DNA from: Mycobacterium rhizamassiliense
Lineage (GTDB): Bacteria > Actinomycetota > Actinomycetes > Mycobacteriales > Mycobacteriaceae
Length of the DNA: 64,000 bases
Assembly (NCBI RefSeq): GCF_900157375.1
Contig: NZ_LT721901.1
Coordinates: 1-64,000, forward strand
Reading direction: 5' to 3'
The notes under the pieces are model-generated. The model was not told the DNA's origin, searched no databases, and saw only the letters and a list, made by a program, of their open reading frames with translations. Shown here in pieces: positions 47,214 through 56,452 of this stretch (positions within the stretch are counted from its first letter, which is position 1; every line of letters starts with the position of its first letter). The translations under genes and the position numbers were made by a program.

Positions 47214-48098
47214 TCAACTGCCGCGAACCACGATAACTGGGACTGTTGCCGATTGAGCGACAGCGGAGCTGACCGAACCCAGAAGCATGCCGGGAAACCC
47301 CCCGCGCCCGTGGCTACCGACTACCGCCAGCTGGGCGCGTTCAGACTCCTCAAGCAACCACCGGGAAGGCTTATCGCAGAACAGCAACCGCTCGACGTGC
47401 ACATCGGGATACTGCTCTTGCCAACCGGCGAGGCGTTCGGCGAGGATCTCCTGCCCTTTACGCTCGCTATCCCGCCAGTCCATCCCGAGCATCGGAAACA
47501 CTCCCACGTCGCTCCACGCGTGCAGCGCCAACAGCCCAACCCCTCGGCGGGAAGCTTCATCAAAGGCCAGGGCGGTCGCCGCTTCCGACGCAGGGGATCC
47601 GTCGATGCCCAGTAGCACAGGCGCATTGGAGTCAGCGGCCGCGGTTTCACCGGAATGAATAATCGCGACCGGGCAATGCGCATGGTGCATCAGCGCCGTA
47701 GCGACCGAACCTAGCAGCAGGCGGCCCAACGCACCCAGGCCCTGGCTGCCGGCGACGATCATCGAAGCACTTCTGGAGGCGTCAATCAGTGTAGGAACAA
47801 CGCTGGAATACACCATCTCGGTGTGCGTTTCGGGCAGCTTAGACCCGCCCAGGCTAGCGCTCAGCGTCTTTCGGGCCTGGTCGATAACGTGCTGTCCGTT
47901 TTCTTTCTGCCACTCGGGCATGTCCAAATACAGCGGACCCACTGGCCAGCCGACTACAACTGGAGCCTCAGCGTGCAGCAGCGTGATAGGCAGATGCCGC
48001 ATGATGGCCTCGTGGGTTGCCCAGGCTACCGCAGTGTCAGATGCCGCCGACCCATCAACACAAACTAATATTCCGTATTTCGTTGTAGTCGAGACCAT
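47214..48098 (-). CDS. Universal stress protein (Rv1996/Rv2005c family)
   Basis: 294 residues beginning MVSTTTKYGILVCVDGSAAS; the usual VGVDGS reads VCVDGS, an uncommon Cys at the ATP-site strand. Two USP domains with VAGSQGLGALGRLLLGSVAT and [20 protein letters not shown]; in domain 1 the RG pair of the ATP-loop is LG, so nucleotide binding there may be weaker. It follows the GNAT gene by 13 bp on the same strand, hence a two-gene operon with DosR-like boxes at 48789-48832 upstream. Operon pairing of a USP with an acetyltransferase may mean the USP is a substrate or partner; this is inference. Confidence 0.88.
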   Translation of the reverse strand: MVSTTTKYGILVCVDGSAASDTAVAWATHEAIMRHLPITLLHAEAPVVVGWPVGPLYLDMPEWQKENGQHVIDQARKTLSASLGGSKLPETHTEMVYSSVVPTLIDASRSASMIVAGSQGLGALGRLLLGSVATALMHHAHCPVAIIHSGETAAADSNAPVLLGIDGSPASEAATALAFDEASRRGVGLLALHAWSDVGVFPMLGMDWRDSERKGQEILAERLAGWQEQYPDVHVERLLFCDKPSRWLLEESERAQLAVVGSHGRGGFPGMLLGSVSSAVAQSATVPVIVVRGS

Positions 48099-48111
48099 TT
48101 CATACTCCTCG

Positions 48112-48663
48112 CTATGGAAGATCGTTGGAGGTCGACGCGTCTGCGGGACAGTCGGGAAGCTCGATCTCCACGTGACGAACTGATCCGCAAGGCCGTCGGT
48201 CCCCCAACCAACCCAGATCGGACAAGACCTGGAACATGGTGTGGTTTTCGGACAGGATGTCGGCTACGAATCGTCGTATCCCGCGAGTTTTGGCGATCTG
48301 AGCCAGCCGTCTAAGCAGTGCCGTTCCGACGCCATGCAGGTGATCCGCATGAGCGACAACGATCGCGACATCGGCGACCGTCGGGTCATCAACGACCGCG
48401 TAGTTCGCAATACCAATGAGTCGTTCTCCGTCAAATGCGCCAAGGGCACAACGCCCGTCCGTGGGTTCAATCAACTTACTTACCAGCTGGTCGAGATGAA
48501 CGGGGCTCAGTGTGAAGAAACGGTAGTAACGGTCATGATCGTTGAGGCATCGATGAAGCGCCACAACAGCTTCGGCGTCAGCGGCACCAAGGCTGCGCAG
48601 CGAGACGAGTCGCCCATCTTGCAGTCGACATGTGTCCGCGAATCCCACCGCATGACTGCTCAT
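48112..48663 (-). CDS. GNAT-family N-acetyltransferase
   Basis: 183 residues from MSSHAVGFADTCRLQDGRLV behind GAGGAGGGACG. GNAT features: LVSLRSLGAADAEAVVALHR, the beta-strand ADVAIVVAHADHLHGVGTALL with the acetyl-CoA loop (HGVGTAL, in place of Q/R-x-x-G-x-A), and FVADILSENHTMFQVLSDLG. It resembles the acetyltransferase part of mycobacterial protein-lysine acetyltransferases, without a cAMP-binding domain. Its substrate is unknown. It is the first gene of an operon with a USP (13 bp spacing). Confidence 0.85.
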   Translation of the reverse strand: MSSHAVGFADTCRLQDGRLVSLRSLGAADAEAVVALHRCLNDHDRYYRFFTLSPVHLDQLVSKLIEPTDGRCALGAFDGERLIGIANYAVVDDPTVADVAIVVAHADHLHGVGTALLRRLAQIAKTRGIRRFVADILSENHTMFQVLSDLGWLGDRRPCGSVRHVEIELPDCPADASTSNDLP

Positions 48664-48788
48664 CGTCCCTCCTCGACGCGTCTCGACCGATCGAACCCGA
48701 AGTGGTCCTGAAGGTCGACCACACAGATATAACCGTCCGGTCATGCCCATGACTGCACATGACGTTATGGCTGATCCGTGCGATTTGG

Positions 48789-48832
48789 CAGGGTCATTGG
48801 GCCCGACGTCTGCGCCGTTGGTCCCGGCACAG
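48789..48832. promoter_or_regulatory. Candidate DosR boxes upstream of the GNAT-USP operon
   Basis: CAGGGTCATTGGGCCCGA (48789-48806) and GCCGTTGGTCCCGGC (48818-48832) resemble DosR sites with GGGTC..GGCCC and TTGGTCCC arms. They lie 125-170 bp before the GNAT start, between it and the dosS stop. Confidence 0.5.
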
Positions 48833-48937
48833 ACGTGCCTCGTCGTTCATGCTGATCACCTCGGGGACCGCGCGGCAACGGATTTGGTGCTCCGTTAGCC
48901 TCGTGTTCGCGGGTGCTGACGAGGGTTTCGCTGGGTA

Positions 48938-50671
48938 TCAGTGGTCGGTCAGCGGAGCGGCCCAGTGCACCCAGGTACCACCCTCTGGTGGACTAGTGAT
49001 CTCGCAGCTGCCCCCAGCCTGCTCAGCACGGTGCGACATATTGGCCAGTCCGCTGCGGCGCGGATTGTCGGCGGGCACGCCACAACCGTTGTCGATGATG
49101 TCGAGAGTCAACATGTCGGCGACACTGACCTCGACGGTCAGTCGTGAAGCACCGGAGTGCCGAACGGCGTTGCTGATACCTTCCGCGGTAACCGCTTCGG
49201 CGTGCGCAGCGAGTTCGCCGCCAACGGCGGTCATCGGCCCGTGCAGGCGCACAGTAGTCACAATGTCGCGATCTTCGGTCAGGTCGGCAACCACTTGTTG
49301 AATCCGATTTCGAAACCCGCCATCGGTCTCTAACGGGGATTTCAGCTGGAAGATGGTCGTGCGAATCTCCTCGATGATGGCTTGAAGATCGTCGAGCGTG
49401 CGGTTGAGCCGCTCGGAAACCTCGGGTGAGCGTACCCGGGCGACCGTGCCCTGCAGATTCATGCCAGCGGCAAACAACCTTTGAATGACATGGTCATGCA
49501 AGTCATGCGCGATGCGCTCACGCTCGGCGACAACGGTCAGCTGGCGTGCATGCTCGCGGCCCGAAGCGAGCATGAGTGCTATCGCAGCATGACTCGCAAA
49601 ATCACTCACCAGGTCGAGGTAACTGTTGTCGAATGGGGGCCGGTCTGCGCTGCGGGCGACGGCGATCACCCCGGCGACTTCATGGTCAGCGCACAGCGGC
49701 ATCAAAATCGCACTGCGTTGTCCGACATCGGTGAACGCCTGAATCGGGTAACTCAACAACTCGGTGATCAGCGGCTGGCCAGAGCGGAAAACGCTGCCGC
49801 TGGAGGAAGCGTCCACCGGAACCCGCTGGCCGATAACTTCGGAGGCACGAAGCCCCACCGCGGCAGAGACAACCAGCGTGTCGACTTCGTCACTGGGCAG
49901 GTCGGCGTCGTCTGGGACAAGAACGATCGCCTGTTCGGCTTCGGTCAGAGCACACGCGCGTTCGGCGATCAACTGCAAAGGCGACCGGGTTGGCTCGACA
50001 CTGGACAGCAGGGCGGTGGTGATTTCGCGGCTCGCGTCCATCCACTTCACCGACGTGCGTTCGCGCTCGAATAGTTGCGCGTTGTCGATGGCGACCGCCG
50101 CGGCGAACGCCAACGCACGGGCGGCGACCTTATCGGATTCCGAGAACACCCGGCCCGGCTCGTCATGGGTTATGTACAGGTTGCCGAATATCGTTCCCCG
50201 GATGGTGATCGGCACTCCAAGAAAAGCCTGCATCGGAGGATGGTGCTCGGGGAACCCGACCGAAGCCGGGTGCGCCCCGAGATCATCCAGACTCAACACC
50301 GGCGTATCGAAGAGCGACAGGCTAAGAACTCCCTTGCCAACCGGCAAGTGCCCGATTCGCTGTACGCGGTCATCGTCAATTCCCTGGTGGACAAACGCGA
50401 TCAACGCGCCCGCTGGATCACGTACGGCGATGGCGCCGTAGGGGGCCGAGGTCAATTTCCTGGCCGCCGAAACGATCCGGCGCAGTGTTGAGTCCAGATC
50501 CAGATCTGCACCGATCTCGACGATCAAGCGCAGCAATTGCTCCATTTGGTCGCGCGCGGTCAGCAACTCGTCGAGTTGCTCATGCATCCTGTGCACAAGC
50601 CCACGCCGACCGAGACCGGCGAAAGCCGAGCCACTATCGTCGCCGGACAACGCCCGATACCTCCACGACAC
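48938..50671 (-). CDS. dosS: DosS/DosT-like haem-sensor histidine kinase
   Basis: 577 residues from a GTG at 50671. Order: N-terminal helix, GAF-A (~50-200) with GFPEHHPPM, where His144 aligns with the haem ligand His149 of M. tuberculosis DosS, GAF-B (~220-370), then the dimerisation/phosphoacceptor helix with RERIAHDLHDHVIQRLFAAG (phosphorylated His at ~390 in HDLHDH), then an ATPase domain with EGISNAVRHSG and DIIDNGCGVP. The kinase would sense O2, NO and CO through haem and phosphorylate DosR. The dosR stop is 146 bp upstream, wider than in H37Rv, where the two genes overlap. The N-terminus is ~5 residues shorter than DosS. Whether it is nearer DosS or DosT cannot be decided by eye; position argues for DosS. 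Confidence 0.93.
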   Translation of the reverse strand: MSWRYRALSGDDSGSAFAGLGRRGLVHRMHEQLDELLTARDQMEQLLRLIVEIGADLDLDSTLRRIVSAARKLTSAPYGAIAVRDPAGALIAFVHQGIDDDRVQRIGHLPVGKGVLSLSLFDTPVLSLDDLGAHPASVGFPEHHPPMQAFLGVPITIRGTIFGNLYITHDEPGRVFSESDKVAARALAFAAAVAIDNAQLFERERTSVKWMDASREITTALLSSVEPTRSPLQLIAERACALTEAEQAIVLVPDDADLPSDEVDTLVVSAAVGLRASEVIGQRVPVDASSSGSVFRSGQPLITELLSYPIQAFTDVGQRSAILMPLCADHEVAGVIAVARSADRPPFDNSYLDLVSDFASHAAIALMLASGREHARQLTVVAERERIAHDLHDHVIQRLFAAGMNLQGTVARVRSPEVSERLNRTLDDLQAIIEEIRTTIFQLKSPLETDGGFRNRIQQVVADLTEDRDIVTTVRLHGPMTAVGGELAAHAEAVTAEGISNAVRHSGASRLTVEVSVADMLTLDIIDNGCGVPADNPRRSGLANMSHRAEQAGGSCEITSPPEGGTWVHWAAPLTDH

Positions 50672-50817
50672 TTCGACCCCTTGGCAGCTGGTGGTTACCC
50701 AGAGCGAGAATGTGAAGGAGCCTTAGCTGAGTTTAGGCCCAGTGAGGCAGACGTCAAATAACAGGTGATTCTCGCCCCAAAACACGGCTTAGATCCACGG
50801 GCTGCTCAATCCGGCGC

Positions 50818-51477
50818 TTATTCGGTCCCCGTAATCGGTGGGGCGGACTGTTGGTCTAACTTCGAGGCGAACACTGCTGCTTGGGTCCGCCGCTCCATGC
50901 CGAGCTTGGCCAGCAGCCGCGACACGTAGTTCTTCACCGTTTTCTCGGCCAGAAACATTCGGGTGGCGATCTGCCTATTTGTCAACCCTTCGCTAAGAAG
51001 TGCAAGTAGCGTCCGCTCGCGGTCGGTCAATCCCGATAGTGGATCCTTGCGCTCCGCGGAGCCGCGGAGTTTCGACATCAACGCGGCGGCCGCCCGGTTG
51101 TCCAGCAGTGATTTACCTGCACCGACGTCTTTGATGGCCTGAGCCAGCTCCATGCCCCTGATGTCTTTGACGACGTAGCCGCTGGCCCCGGCCAGGATCG
51201 CCTCGAGCATCGCTTCATCGGAGGTGAACGACGTCAACATCAAACACCGCAAGTCCGGGAGGTCGGACAGCAGGTCGCGGCACAGTTCGATTCCGCTGCC
51301 GTCGGGAAGACGAACGTCAAGTACGGCGACGTCGGGCTTCAACGCCGCTATCCTCACCTTTGCTTCGGAGACCGAGCCCGCATCTCCGACGATTTCGAGC
51401 TCAGGGTCGGATGCGAGCAGGTCAGCGAGCCCGCGGCGAACGACTTCATGGTCGTCGACCAAGAAAACCGTAACCAT
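50818..51477 (-). CDS. dosR: Dormancy response regulator DosR (DevR)
   Basis: 219 residues starting [20 protein letters not shown], with the start chosen to match DosR. Receiver domain acidic pocket Asp8/Asp9, phosphorylated Asp54 in [11 protein letters not shown], Thr82-region [10 protein letters not shown], and Lys104-region VVKDIRG. The C-terminal LuxR/NarL-type HTH has [20 protein letters not shown] and the recognition helix [18 protein letters not shown] with the DNA-contacting Lys-Asn pair. It binds the GGGACTWWAGTCCC palindromes seen throughout this window. It is flanked by a USP gene (79 bp upstream) and dosS, the classic Rv3134c-dosR-dosS order. Confidence 0.96.
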   Translation of the reverse strand: MVTVFLVDDHEVVRRGLADLLASDPELEIVGDAGSVSEAKVRIAALKPDVAVLDVRLPDGSGIELCRDLLSDLPDLRCLMLTSFTSDEAMLEAILAGASGYVVKDIRGMELAQAIKDVGAGKSLLDNRAAAALMSKLRGSAERKDPLSGLTDRERTLLALLSEGLTNRQIATRMFLAEKTVKNYVSRLLAKLGMERRTQAAVFASKLDQQSAPPITGTE

Positions 51478-51556
51478 TGCAAATCCTCCCTGACCGGTCA
51501 AAGGCAAAATCATGGGACGCTGACTCAATATCCCACATCTTGATAATTGCTGAATT

Positions 51557-52405
51557 TCACAAATTTTGGCGATTGACGATGAGCAATGAACTATCAGCGT
51601 CCTGCAGCACCGCAGTGCCAATTGGCCCGACAAGTTCCCTCAGGTGCTGGCGGTTCGTAGCGCCGACAATCACCAACCGCATAGACCGGGGGTTGCGGGC
51701 CAGGTAGTCCGGCAGGCTGCCGTGCGCCACCACCGACTGCACTTCGAGGTGCGGATACTGCCGCCGCCAGCGGGCCAGTCGACGATCCAGGTCGGCACCC
51801 GACCGGCGATCGCGGTCCCGCTCTGCTCCCTCATCACCCGACACGGTCTGCCGGCAGATGACCGCCCGAATTGGGGTGTTCCGCAGCAAAGCTTCCCCCA
51901 TGGCGGCGCCCAGCAATACCCCGTTCTCGGGAGACCCGTCTACATCGACGACAATCTCATCCGGCTGTCGGCGGTAGCCATCGCGACCTCGAACAATCGC
52001 CACAGGACATCGTCCAGAGAGGGCCAGAGCCGCTGCGGTGGAACCCATCCGGCCGGGTTGGAAGTGACGTAATCCGACCGCGCCTAAACACAACATGGCC
52101 GCGGACGCCGACGCGCGAATCAACGAGCTGACCGGAGATCCATCCATCATCTCCGTCTCGATTTTTACGGGCTGTCCGGTGGCCTCGACTGCCGTGACCG
52201 CCTGGCGGAGCGCGTCATTTGCGACGGTGAGTTTGGCCGCGATGCCGTCGGCCCGAGTGCCGTCCTGTTCGACCGCGTACAGGAGACGCAGCGGGACATC
52301 ACGACTAACCGCCTCGTCGACGGCCCACAGTGCTGCGCTTATTGCGGCCTTTGAGCCGTCGATACCGACGACGATCGACCCAGGTGTCGCCAACTGTTGC
52401 ATCAC
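51557..52405 (-). CDS. Universal stress protein upstream of dosR (Rv3134c-like)
   Basis: 282 residues beginning [20 protein letters not shown]. Domain 1 has GIDGS and [18 protein letters not shown]; domain 2 is degenerate, with [15 protein letters not shown] and a final LLIVNRQNL. Rv3134c-dosR-dosS is the usual mycobacterial operon and the order is kept here, with 79 bp between this stop and dosR. Rv3134c is required for full DosR activity in M. tuberculosis. Tandem DosR-like boxes at 52695-52732 lie upstream of the small gene 52420-52623 that precedes it, so autoregulation by DosR is expected. Confidence 0.93.
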   Translation of the reverse strand: MMQQLATPGSIVVGIDGSKAAISAALWAVDEAVSRDVPLRLLYAVEQDGTRADGIAAKLTVANDALRQAVTAVEATGQPVKIETEMMDGSPVSSLIRASASAAMLCLGAVGLRHFQPGRMGSTAAALALSGRCPVAIVRGRDGYRRQPDEIVVDVDGSPENGVLLGAAMGEALLRNTPIRAVICRQTVSGDEGAERDRDRRSGADLDRRLARWRRQYPHLEVQSVVAHGSLPDYLARNPRSMRLVIVGATNRQHLRELVGPIGTAVLQDADSSLLIVNRQNL

Positions 52406-52419
52406 GCGCTTTCCCAGAT

Positions 52420-52623
52420 CTAATGACGGACCAGAACGGGCGAGCCGTCCCTCGTCGAAATGTCGTTGCCGCCCTGTCCGGCAGCGATCTTTCGTGCCAA
52501 ATATGACGGATGACGGCGCATGGCTTCACTGCGCTCATATGCACGCTGCTGAGCAGCAACCCAAACCGGGTGTGACCGAAGAATGACTACTCTCGCCCTT
52601 GACGTAAACGCCATGACGGTCAA
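52420..52623 (-). CDS. Small basic protein, first gene of the dosR operon
   Basis: 67 residues, MTVMAFTSRARVVILRSHPV, then WVAAQQRAYERSEAMRRHPS and YLARKIAAGQGGNDISTRDG. Basic, helical and soluble; the central AYERSEAMRRHPSYLARK looks conserved-like but no family was recognised. It ends 14 bp before the Rv3134c-like gene and starts 72 bp after the DosR boxes, so it is the first gene of the USP-dosR-dosS transcript. H37Rv has no gene here. Translation from the ATG at 52614 is also possible. GTTGACCGTCATGG includes a plausible weak site only. Confidence 0.55.
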   Translation of the reverse strand: MTVMAFTSRARVVILRSHPVWVAAQQRAYERSEAMRRHPSYLARKIAAGQGGNDISTRDGSPVLVRH

Positions 52624-52694
52624 CTCCTCTCAGGACAACTCTCGAAAGTGCCTTACTTACGAGATCCATCCGACCAGCCCGCCGCATTCACCGG

Positions 52695-52732
52695 TAGGGA
52701 CTTACGTCCCCCAACGGGAGCCGTTAGTCCGC
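52695..52732. promoter_or_regulatory. Tandem DosR boxes of the dosR operon
   Basis: TAGGGACTTACGTCCCCC (52695-52712) is an almost perfect DosR palindrome. ACGGGAGCCGTTAGTCCGC (52714-52732) is a second, weaker site about 20 bp away. This tandem arrangement matches the promoter of Rv3134c-dosR in M. tuberculosis and supports autoregulation. Confidence 0.8.
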
Positions 52733-52914
52733 TTTGCCCTGGCGATCGCGCGCGGCATGGGGGCAACACCGCAGCGCATTTTCTCGGTCGACGCACAGAG
52801 ACAACGCTTGTCGTTACGTCGATCGCTGGAGTAATGGTCAACGTGACGGGTGCTCGGCGAGGAGCCGACTCCGCCGGCGTCTCCACATTTCGTCGGCTCC
52901 GTCCGGTATCCAGG

Positions 52915-54957
52915 CTATAGCCCGCTCGGGAAGGTCTCCGGCGTTTCGCCGGCAATCCACCGACTCGTCGGCTCCAAAGGCTCGAGCGCACGTGTCCTGT
53001 CGATGTGAATCATCGCGTCGAACTGATCGGCTGGTCGCACGTGGAAGTAATGGCTCTGTCGTTCGGTGGTGGGCTGGTAGATCACTCCGATGGCGCGGCC
53101 CAATCGAACGACACTCAGCGGCTCTGCGGCTTCCGGGCTAATGCGGGCCGATACCAGGAAAGCTTTCCCGCCGGTCGCGTGTAGGAGTTCTTCGATGCTC
53201 CCGTTGAGTGCCGGCCGAATGGCCTTGCGTTCGGCAACGCCGCCCCACTCGCTGGCAGCGGTGACCGTGCCGCCGTAGGTGCTGAACCCAATGAGGCGGG
53301 CCTCATCGTCAAATCGCTGACGAACGAGTTGACCGAGCGTCAGCTGTCCGTCGGCCCAAACTTCAGTCGCCCGCGCGTCCCCGACGTGTGAGTTGTGGGC
53401 CCACACCACTATTCGTGCGGATGGCTCATCGTGGTGGCGGTCCAGATGTGTCAAAAGCGCCTCCAGCGTCTGCGCCATGTGCTTGTCTCGCAAATTCCAC
53501 GACGTGACACGGCCGCCGAACATCGCACGGTAGTACACCTCGGCGTTGCGCACCGTTTGGGCATTTTGCTGGGCGTAGAAGAGTTCGTCCTCGGCTAGCA
53601 GTCCGTCCCTACGCGCATAGGCCAACGCGTTGCGCTGGAAGTCAACCAGTTGCTCGATCGCCTCGCGTTCACACGATGGACCGGCGCCGAACGCGGCCGA
53701 AAATCCGTACGCCTGAGCATCGTCGGCCGACGCATGGTCGAAGCACGCATAACGAGCCCTAGCGCGGGCCGCGGCCTTCGGGTCGATCTTGTCGAGATAA
53801 ATGATCACTTCGTGCATCGACCGATGCAGGCTGTAGAGATCCAGTCCATAGAAGCCAGTCTGGGGTTGACCGGTTGACCGCTGCTCTCGGTTGTGGGTGC
53901 GTAACCAGTCAACGAAGTCACGGACGACGGTGTTACGCCACATCCAGGCCGGGAAGCGCTCAAATCCACTCAACGCCTCATCGGCGTTCTCGTCCTCGCC
54001 GAGACCGCGAACATACCGATTCACGCGATAAGCGTCGGGCCAGTCCGCTTCCGCGGCGACCGCGCCGAATCCCTTCTCCTCGATCAGCCATTTGGTAATA
54101 GCGGCGCGGGCCTCGTAAAACTCGTGCGTCCCATGCGAACTCTCGCCGATCAAGACAATGCGCGCGTCGCCGATCAGCTCCTCCAACGTCTCCCGCGGCG
54201 GAATGCCCGCTGGGGCATCGATAGCAACGCTGCGGACCATCTCGGCCGCTGTTCGCTCCACAGGTCTCGTCATCGAGACCCCTGTCGTCGGAGTAGCAAG
54301 CAGCTGAGCAACCTCCTCGTCGGACACCTGGCGGAAATCCCAGAACGAATCTCCCACCGCGAGAAAGGGGGTGGGCATACTCGCGCATACGACATCGTCT
54401 ATAAGACCCGCGAATTCCCGGCAAGTGGATTCCGGGGCCGCCGGTACCGCAATTACGATGTGCGCGGGTTCGGCTTCGCGCAGCGCCTGCACCGCCGCGA
54501 ACATGCTTGCGCCGGTGGCCAAACCGTCATCCACAAGAATGACCGTCTTTCCGGTCACATCGGCAGGTGGACGTCCGCCGCGGTATGCAGCTTCCCGCCG
54601 GACCAGCTCCCGACCTTCACGCTCGGCGATGTCGCGCAGTTCCTGCGGCGTGATCCGCAGGCCCCGCACGACATCGTCGTTGACCACGACGCGGCCACCA
54701 CTCGCCAACGCTCCAACTGCAAACTCTTCATGACCGGGGGCGCCGAGTTTGCGGACGACGAAGGCATCCAGCGGGGCGCGCAGCGCTGCCGCCACCTCCC
54801 ACGCAACCGGTATTCCACCCCTCGCCAAGCCCAAGACGATCACATCCCGTCGATCGCGGTAGGCGGTGAGGAGGTTTGCTAACACCCGCCCGGCCTCGCG
54901 ACGGTCGCGGAACACGCGCCGCGGCGAGTGCAGGGCGACATCAGCTGCTCCGGTCAT
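52915..54957 (-). CDS. Phosphoribosyltransferase-erythromycin esterase fusion (Rv2030c-like)
   Basis: 680 residues, the size of Rv2030c. Residues ~1-215 are a phosphoribosyltransferase: [18 protein letters not shown], the PRPP loop [20 protein letters not shown] (~137-156). Residues ~230-680 are an erythromycin-esterase-like domain: [48 protein letters not shown] and [13 protein letters not shown], with the catalytic His and Glu groups conserved. Substrates are unknown; the esterase fold may act on a phosphorylated or lactone compound rather than macrolides. It is followed, 18 bp upstream on the same strand, by hspX, the H37Rv order. Both are read from the hspX promoter. Confidence 0.92.
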   Translation of the reverse strand: MTGAADVALHSPRRVFRDRREAGRVLANLLTAYRDRRDVIVLGLARGGIPVAWEVAAALRAPLDAFVVRKLGAPGHEEFAVGALASGGRVVVNDDVVRGLRITPQELRDIAEREGRELVRREAAYRGGRPPADVTGKTVILVDDGLATGASMFAAVQALREAEPAHIVIAVPAAPESTCREFAGLIDDVVCASMPTPFLAVGDSFWDFRQVSDEEVAQLLATPTTGVSMTRPVERTAAEMVRSVAIDAPAGIPPRETLEELIGDARIVLIGESSHGTHEFYEARAAITKWLIEEKGFGAVAAEADWPDAYRVNRYVRGLGEDENADEALSGFERFPAWMWRNTVVRDFVDWLRTHNREQRSTGQPQTGFYGLDLYSLHRSMHEVIIYLDKIDPKAAARARARYACFDHASADDAQAYGFSAAFGAGPSCEREAIEQLVDFQRNALAYARRDGLLAEDELFYAQQNAQTVRNAEVYYRAMFGGRVTSWNLRDKHMAQTLEALLTHLDRHHDEPSARIVVWAHNSHVGDARATEVWADGQLTLGQLVRQRFDDEARLIGFSTYGGTVTAASEWGGVAERKAIRPALNGSIEELLHATGGKAFLVSARISPEAAEPLSVVRLGRAIGVIYQPTTERQSHYFHVRPADQFDAMIHIDRTRALEPLEPTSRWIAGETPETFPSGL

Positions 54958-54975
54958 TGTGCACCACGGTTCTTG

Positions 54976-55410
54976 TCAGTTGGCAGACTGGATCTGGACG
55001 TGCCGCTCGGCCGGTTTCGGCTCCGAAACCGCCACCGAGACAGTGAGAATGCCGTTGTCGTACGTGGCCTCAATGTTCTCCTCGTCGGCGCCGGTCGGCA
55101 GCGACACGGTGCGAAGGAATGAGCCGTATGAGAATTCCGAACGCCCATCGAAATCTTTCTTCTCGGTGCGCTCGGCCTTGATGCTCAGTTGCCCATCGCG
55201 CACCGTGATGTCGACGTCCTTCGCCGGGTCGATGCCTGGCATTTCCGCGCGGACTACGTAGCGGCCGTCCTTCATCTCGTCCTCGAGCCGCATGACGCGG
55301 GTGTCGAACGCGTGACGGACTCCGGCTAGGGCAGGAAAGCCGGCGAACAGCTCAGAAAACTCAGGGAAAAACGACCTCGGGTGAGGACGCCGAACGGGAA
55401 GGGTGGTCAT
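54976..55410 (-). CDS. hspX: Alpha-crystallin-like small heat shock protein HspX
   Basis: 144 residues, exactly the length of M. tuberculosis HspX (Acr). It begins MTTLPVRRPHPRSFFPEFSE; the alpha-crystallin domain spans ~40-130 with RYVVRAEMPGIDPAKDVDIT, SEFSYGSFLRTVSLPTGADE and NGILTVSVAV. It is a major dormancy chaperone forming large oligomers and preventing aggregation. Two DosR boxes 70-110 bp upstream (one nearly perfect) explain its strong induction. The start was chosen to match the family length; a longer frame to 55680 is noise. Confidence 0.97.
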   Translation of the reverse strand: MTTLPVRRPHPRSFFPEFSELFAGFPALAGVRHAFDTRVMRLEDEMKDGRYVVRAEMPGIDPAKDVDITVRDGQLSIKAERTEKKDFDGRSEFSYGSFLRTVSLPTGADEENIEATYDNGILTVSVAVSEPKPAERHVQIQSAN

Positions 55411-55481
55411 GGTGTCTCCTGAATCGTGAAGTTCGTACAAACGGACAACATCCATTCGACCAGCCCCGTCACACTCGGCGA

Positions 55482-55519
55482 TAGGGACCGAAGTCCCCGC
55501 TGCAGGGGACGTTTGTCGA
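55482..55519. promoter_or_regulatory. Tandem DosR boxes of hspX
   Basis: TAGGGACCGAAGTCCCC (55482-55498) is near-perfect and AGGGGACGTTTGTCGA (55504-55519) is its partner, ~22 bp away. HspX is among the most DosR-dependent genes known. Confidence 0.8.
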
Positions 55520-55621
55520 ATCTCGTTGCCGCGTTGGCAGGTGGAACGAATGCCGCGGCCCACGGGCAGCAGAAACGTCGCCGCGAAACGCCGACAGACT
55601 GCGCGGGGCTTGACCCGGTTC

Positions 55622-55918
55622 TTAATGCTGTGACCTAGATTGCCGTCTCGACGTTGACGACGACCGCTTCGGCTGTTCAAAACCCGAGCGGGACGCCACG
55701 CCGATGTGCCTCATGACACGGGCAAGGACCCGGCCGTATGCATCGCCGTCCTCAGCGATACGCCGCAATCCCTGCCGCCCTAGAAATCCGTCGAGGCGCT
55801 GATCCAGCGGCCAATCGGCATACGTTTTGTCAGCGTAGGCCGAGTTCAAAAATTTCCACGCCAACCCATCTACGTCGGAATCAGTCAACTGAGGCGGATC
55901 GCCTGACGTGGTAGCCAT
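55622..55918 (-). CDS. Small conserved-looking protein in the DosR region
   Basis: 98 residues, MATTSGDPPQLTDSDVDGLA, with a compact acidic/aromatic core (WKFLNSAYADKTYADWPLDQ, LDGFLGRQGLRRIAEDGDAY) and a Ser/Arg-rich tail. The core is well coded and looks globular and helical. No named family was recognised. Its stop is ~210 bp from the hspX start and it reads on the same strand. A DosR-like box lies ~80 bp upstream (55997-56013), so it is likely hypoxia-induced. Its start is preceded by GGCAAAGGATGTG. Confidence 0.65.
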   Translation of the reverse strand: MATTSGDPPQLTDSDVDGLAWKFLNSAYADKTYADWPLDQRLDGFLGRQGLRRIAEDGDAYGRVLARVMRHIGVASRSGFEQPKRSSSTSRRQSRSQH

Positions 55919-55996
55919 TTCACATCCTTTGCCATGTAGACGGCTCGAGTCGAGTCGTTATGTTTGTCCTATGATTTCGGTCGGGAGCAGCACGGG

Positions 55997-56013
55997 ATAG
56001 GGCCCGAAGTCAT
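55997..56013. promoter_or_regulatory. Candidate DosR box upstream of the 98-residue gene
   Basis: ATAGGGCCCGAAGTCAT matches the DosR-like site at 28092-28109 on the other strand in 15 of 17 positions or so. It is ~80 bp before the start at 55918. Confidence 0.6.
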
Positions 56014-56452
56014 CTACTGACACGGTCCGCTGCCTCTCGGATGACACGCGATTGCTAGGCATCACACGACCGGTGACGAAAGCGCGTCCTTCGTATGTCC
56101 GCTTGTTGCTGCCAATCCGCCTGCCGGCTTGTTGAAAGACTTTCCAAGAAGCGGCCAGAGCGAACTGGCGATGATGAATGCTTGACACCAATTCAGCTGC
56201 TTACGTTCAGGAATCCTCCGATGAAGACCGCATCTATCAGGGTGCGATGACCGCGCTTCGGCAGGAGGCTCAGCAATCGTGTGTTCGACAGATTTCTGCG
56301 CGCGGAAAAGCATCGCAGGTGTTGCTGCCTGACCTATGTCCATTTGTCTCACTCCTTCAGCCTTTATCACTCTTTCCCTCATGCGGGTCGAGAAAGGGTC
56401 GGCTTCACTTGTGTGCCTGTTGCAAGATGCGTCTTCCGGGTGAGGTGATGGG
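56014..56452. other. Intergenic region, no supported gene
   Basis: Several frames cross this stretch (for example a 135-residue minus frame over 56062-56469 containing NWCQAFIIASSLWPLLGKSF) but none shows consistent coding character or a family match. It may hold decayed sequence. Confidence 0.4.
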
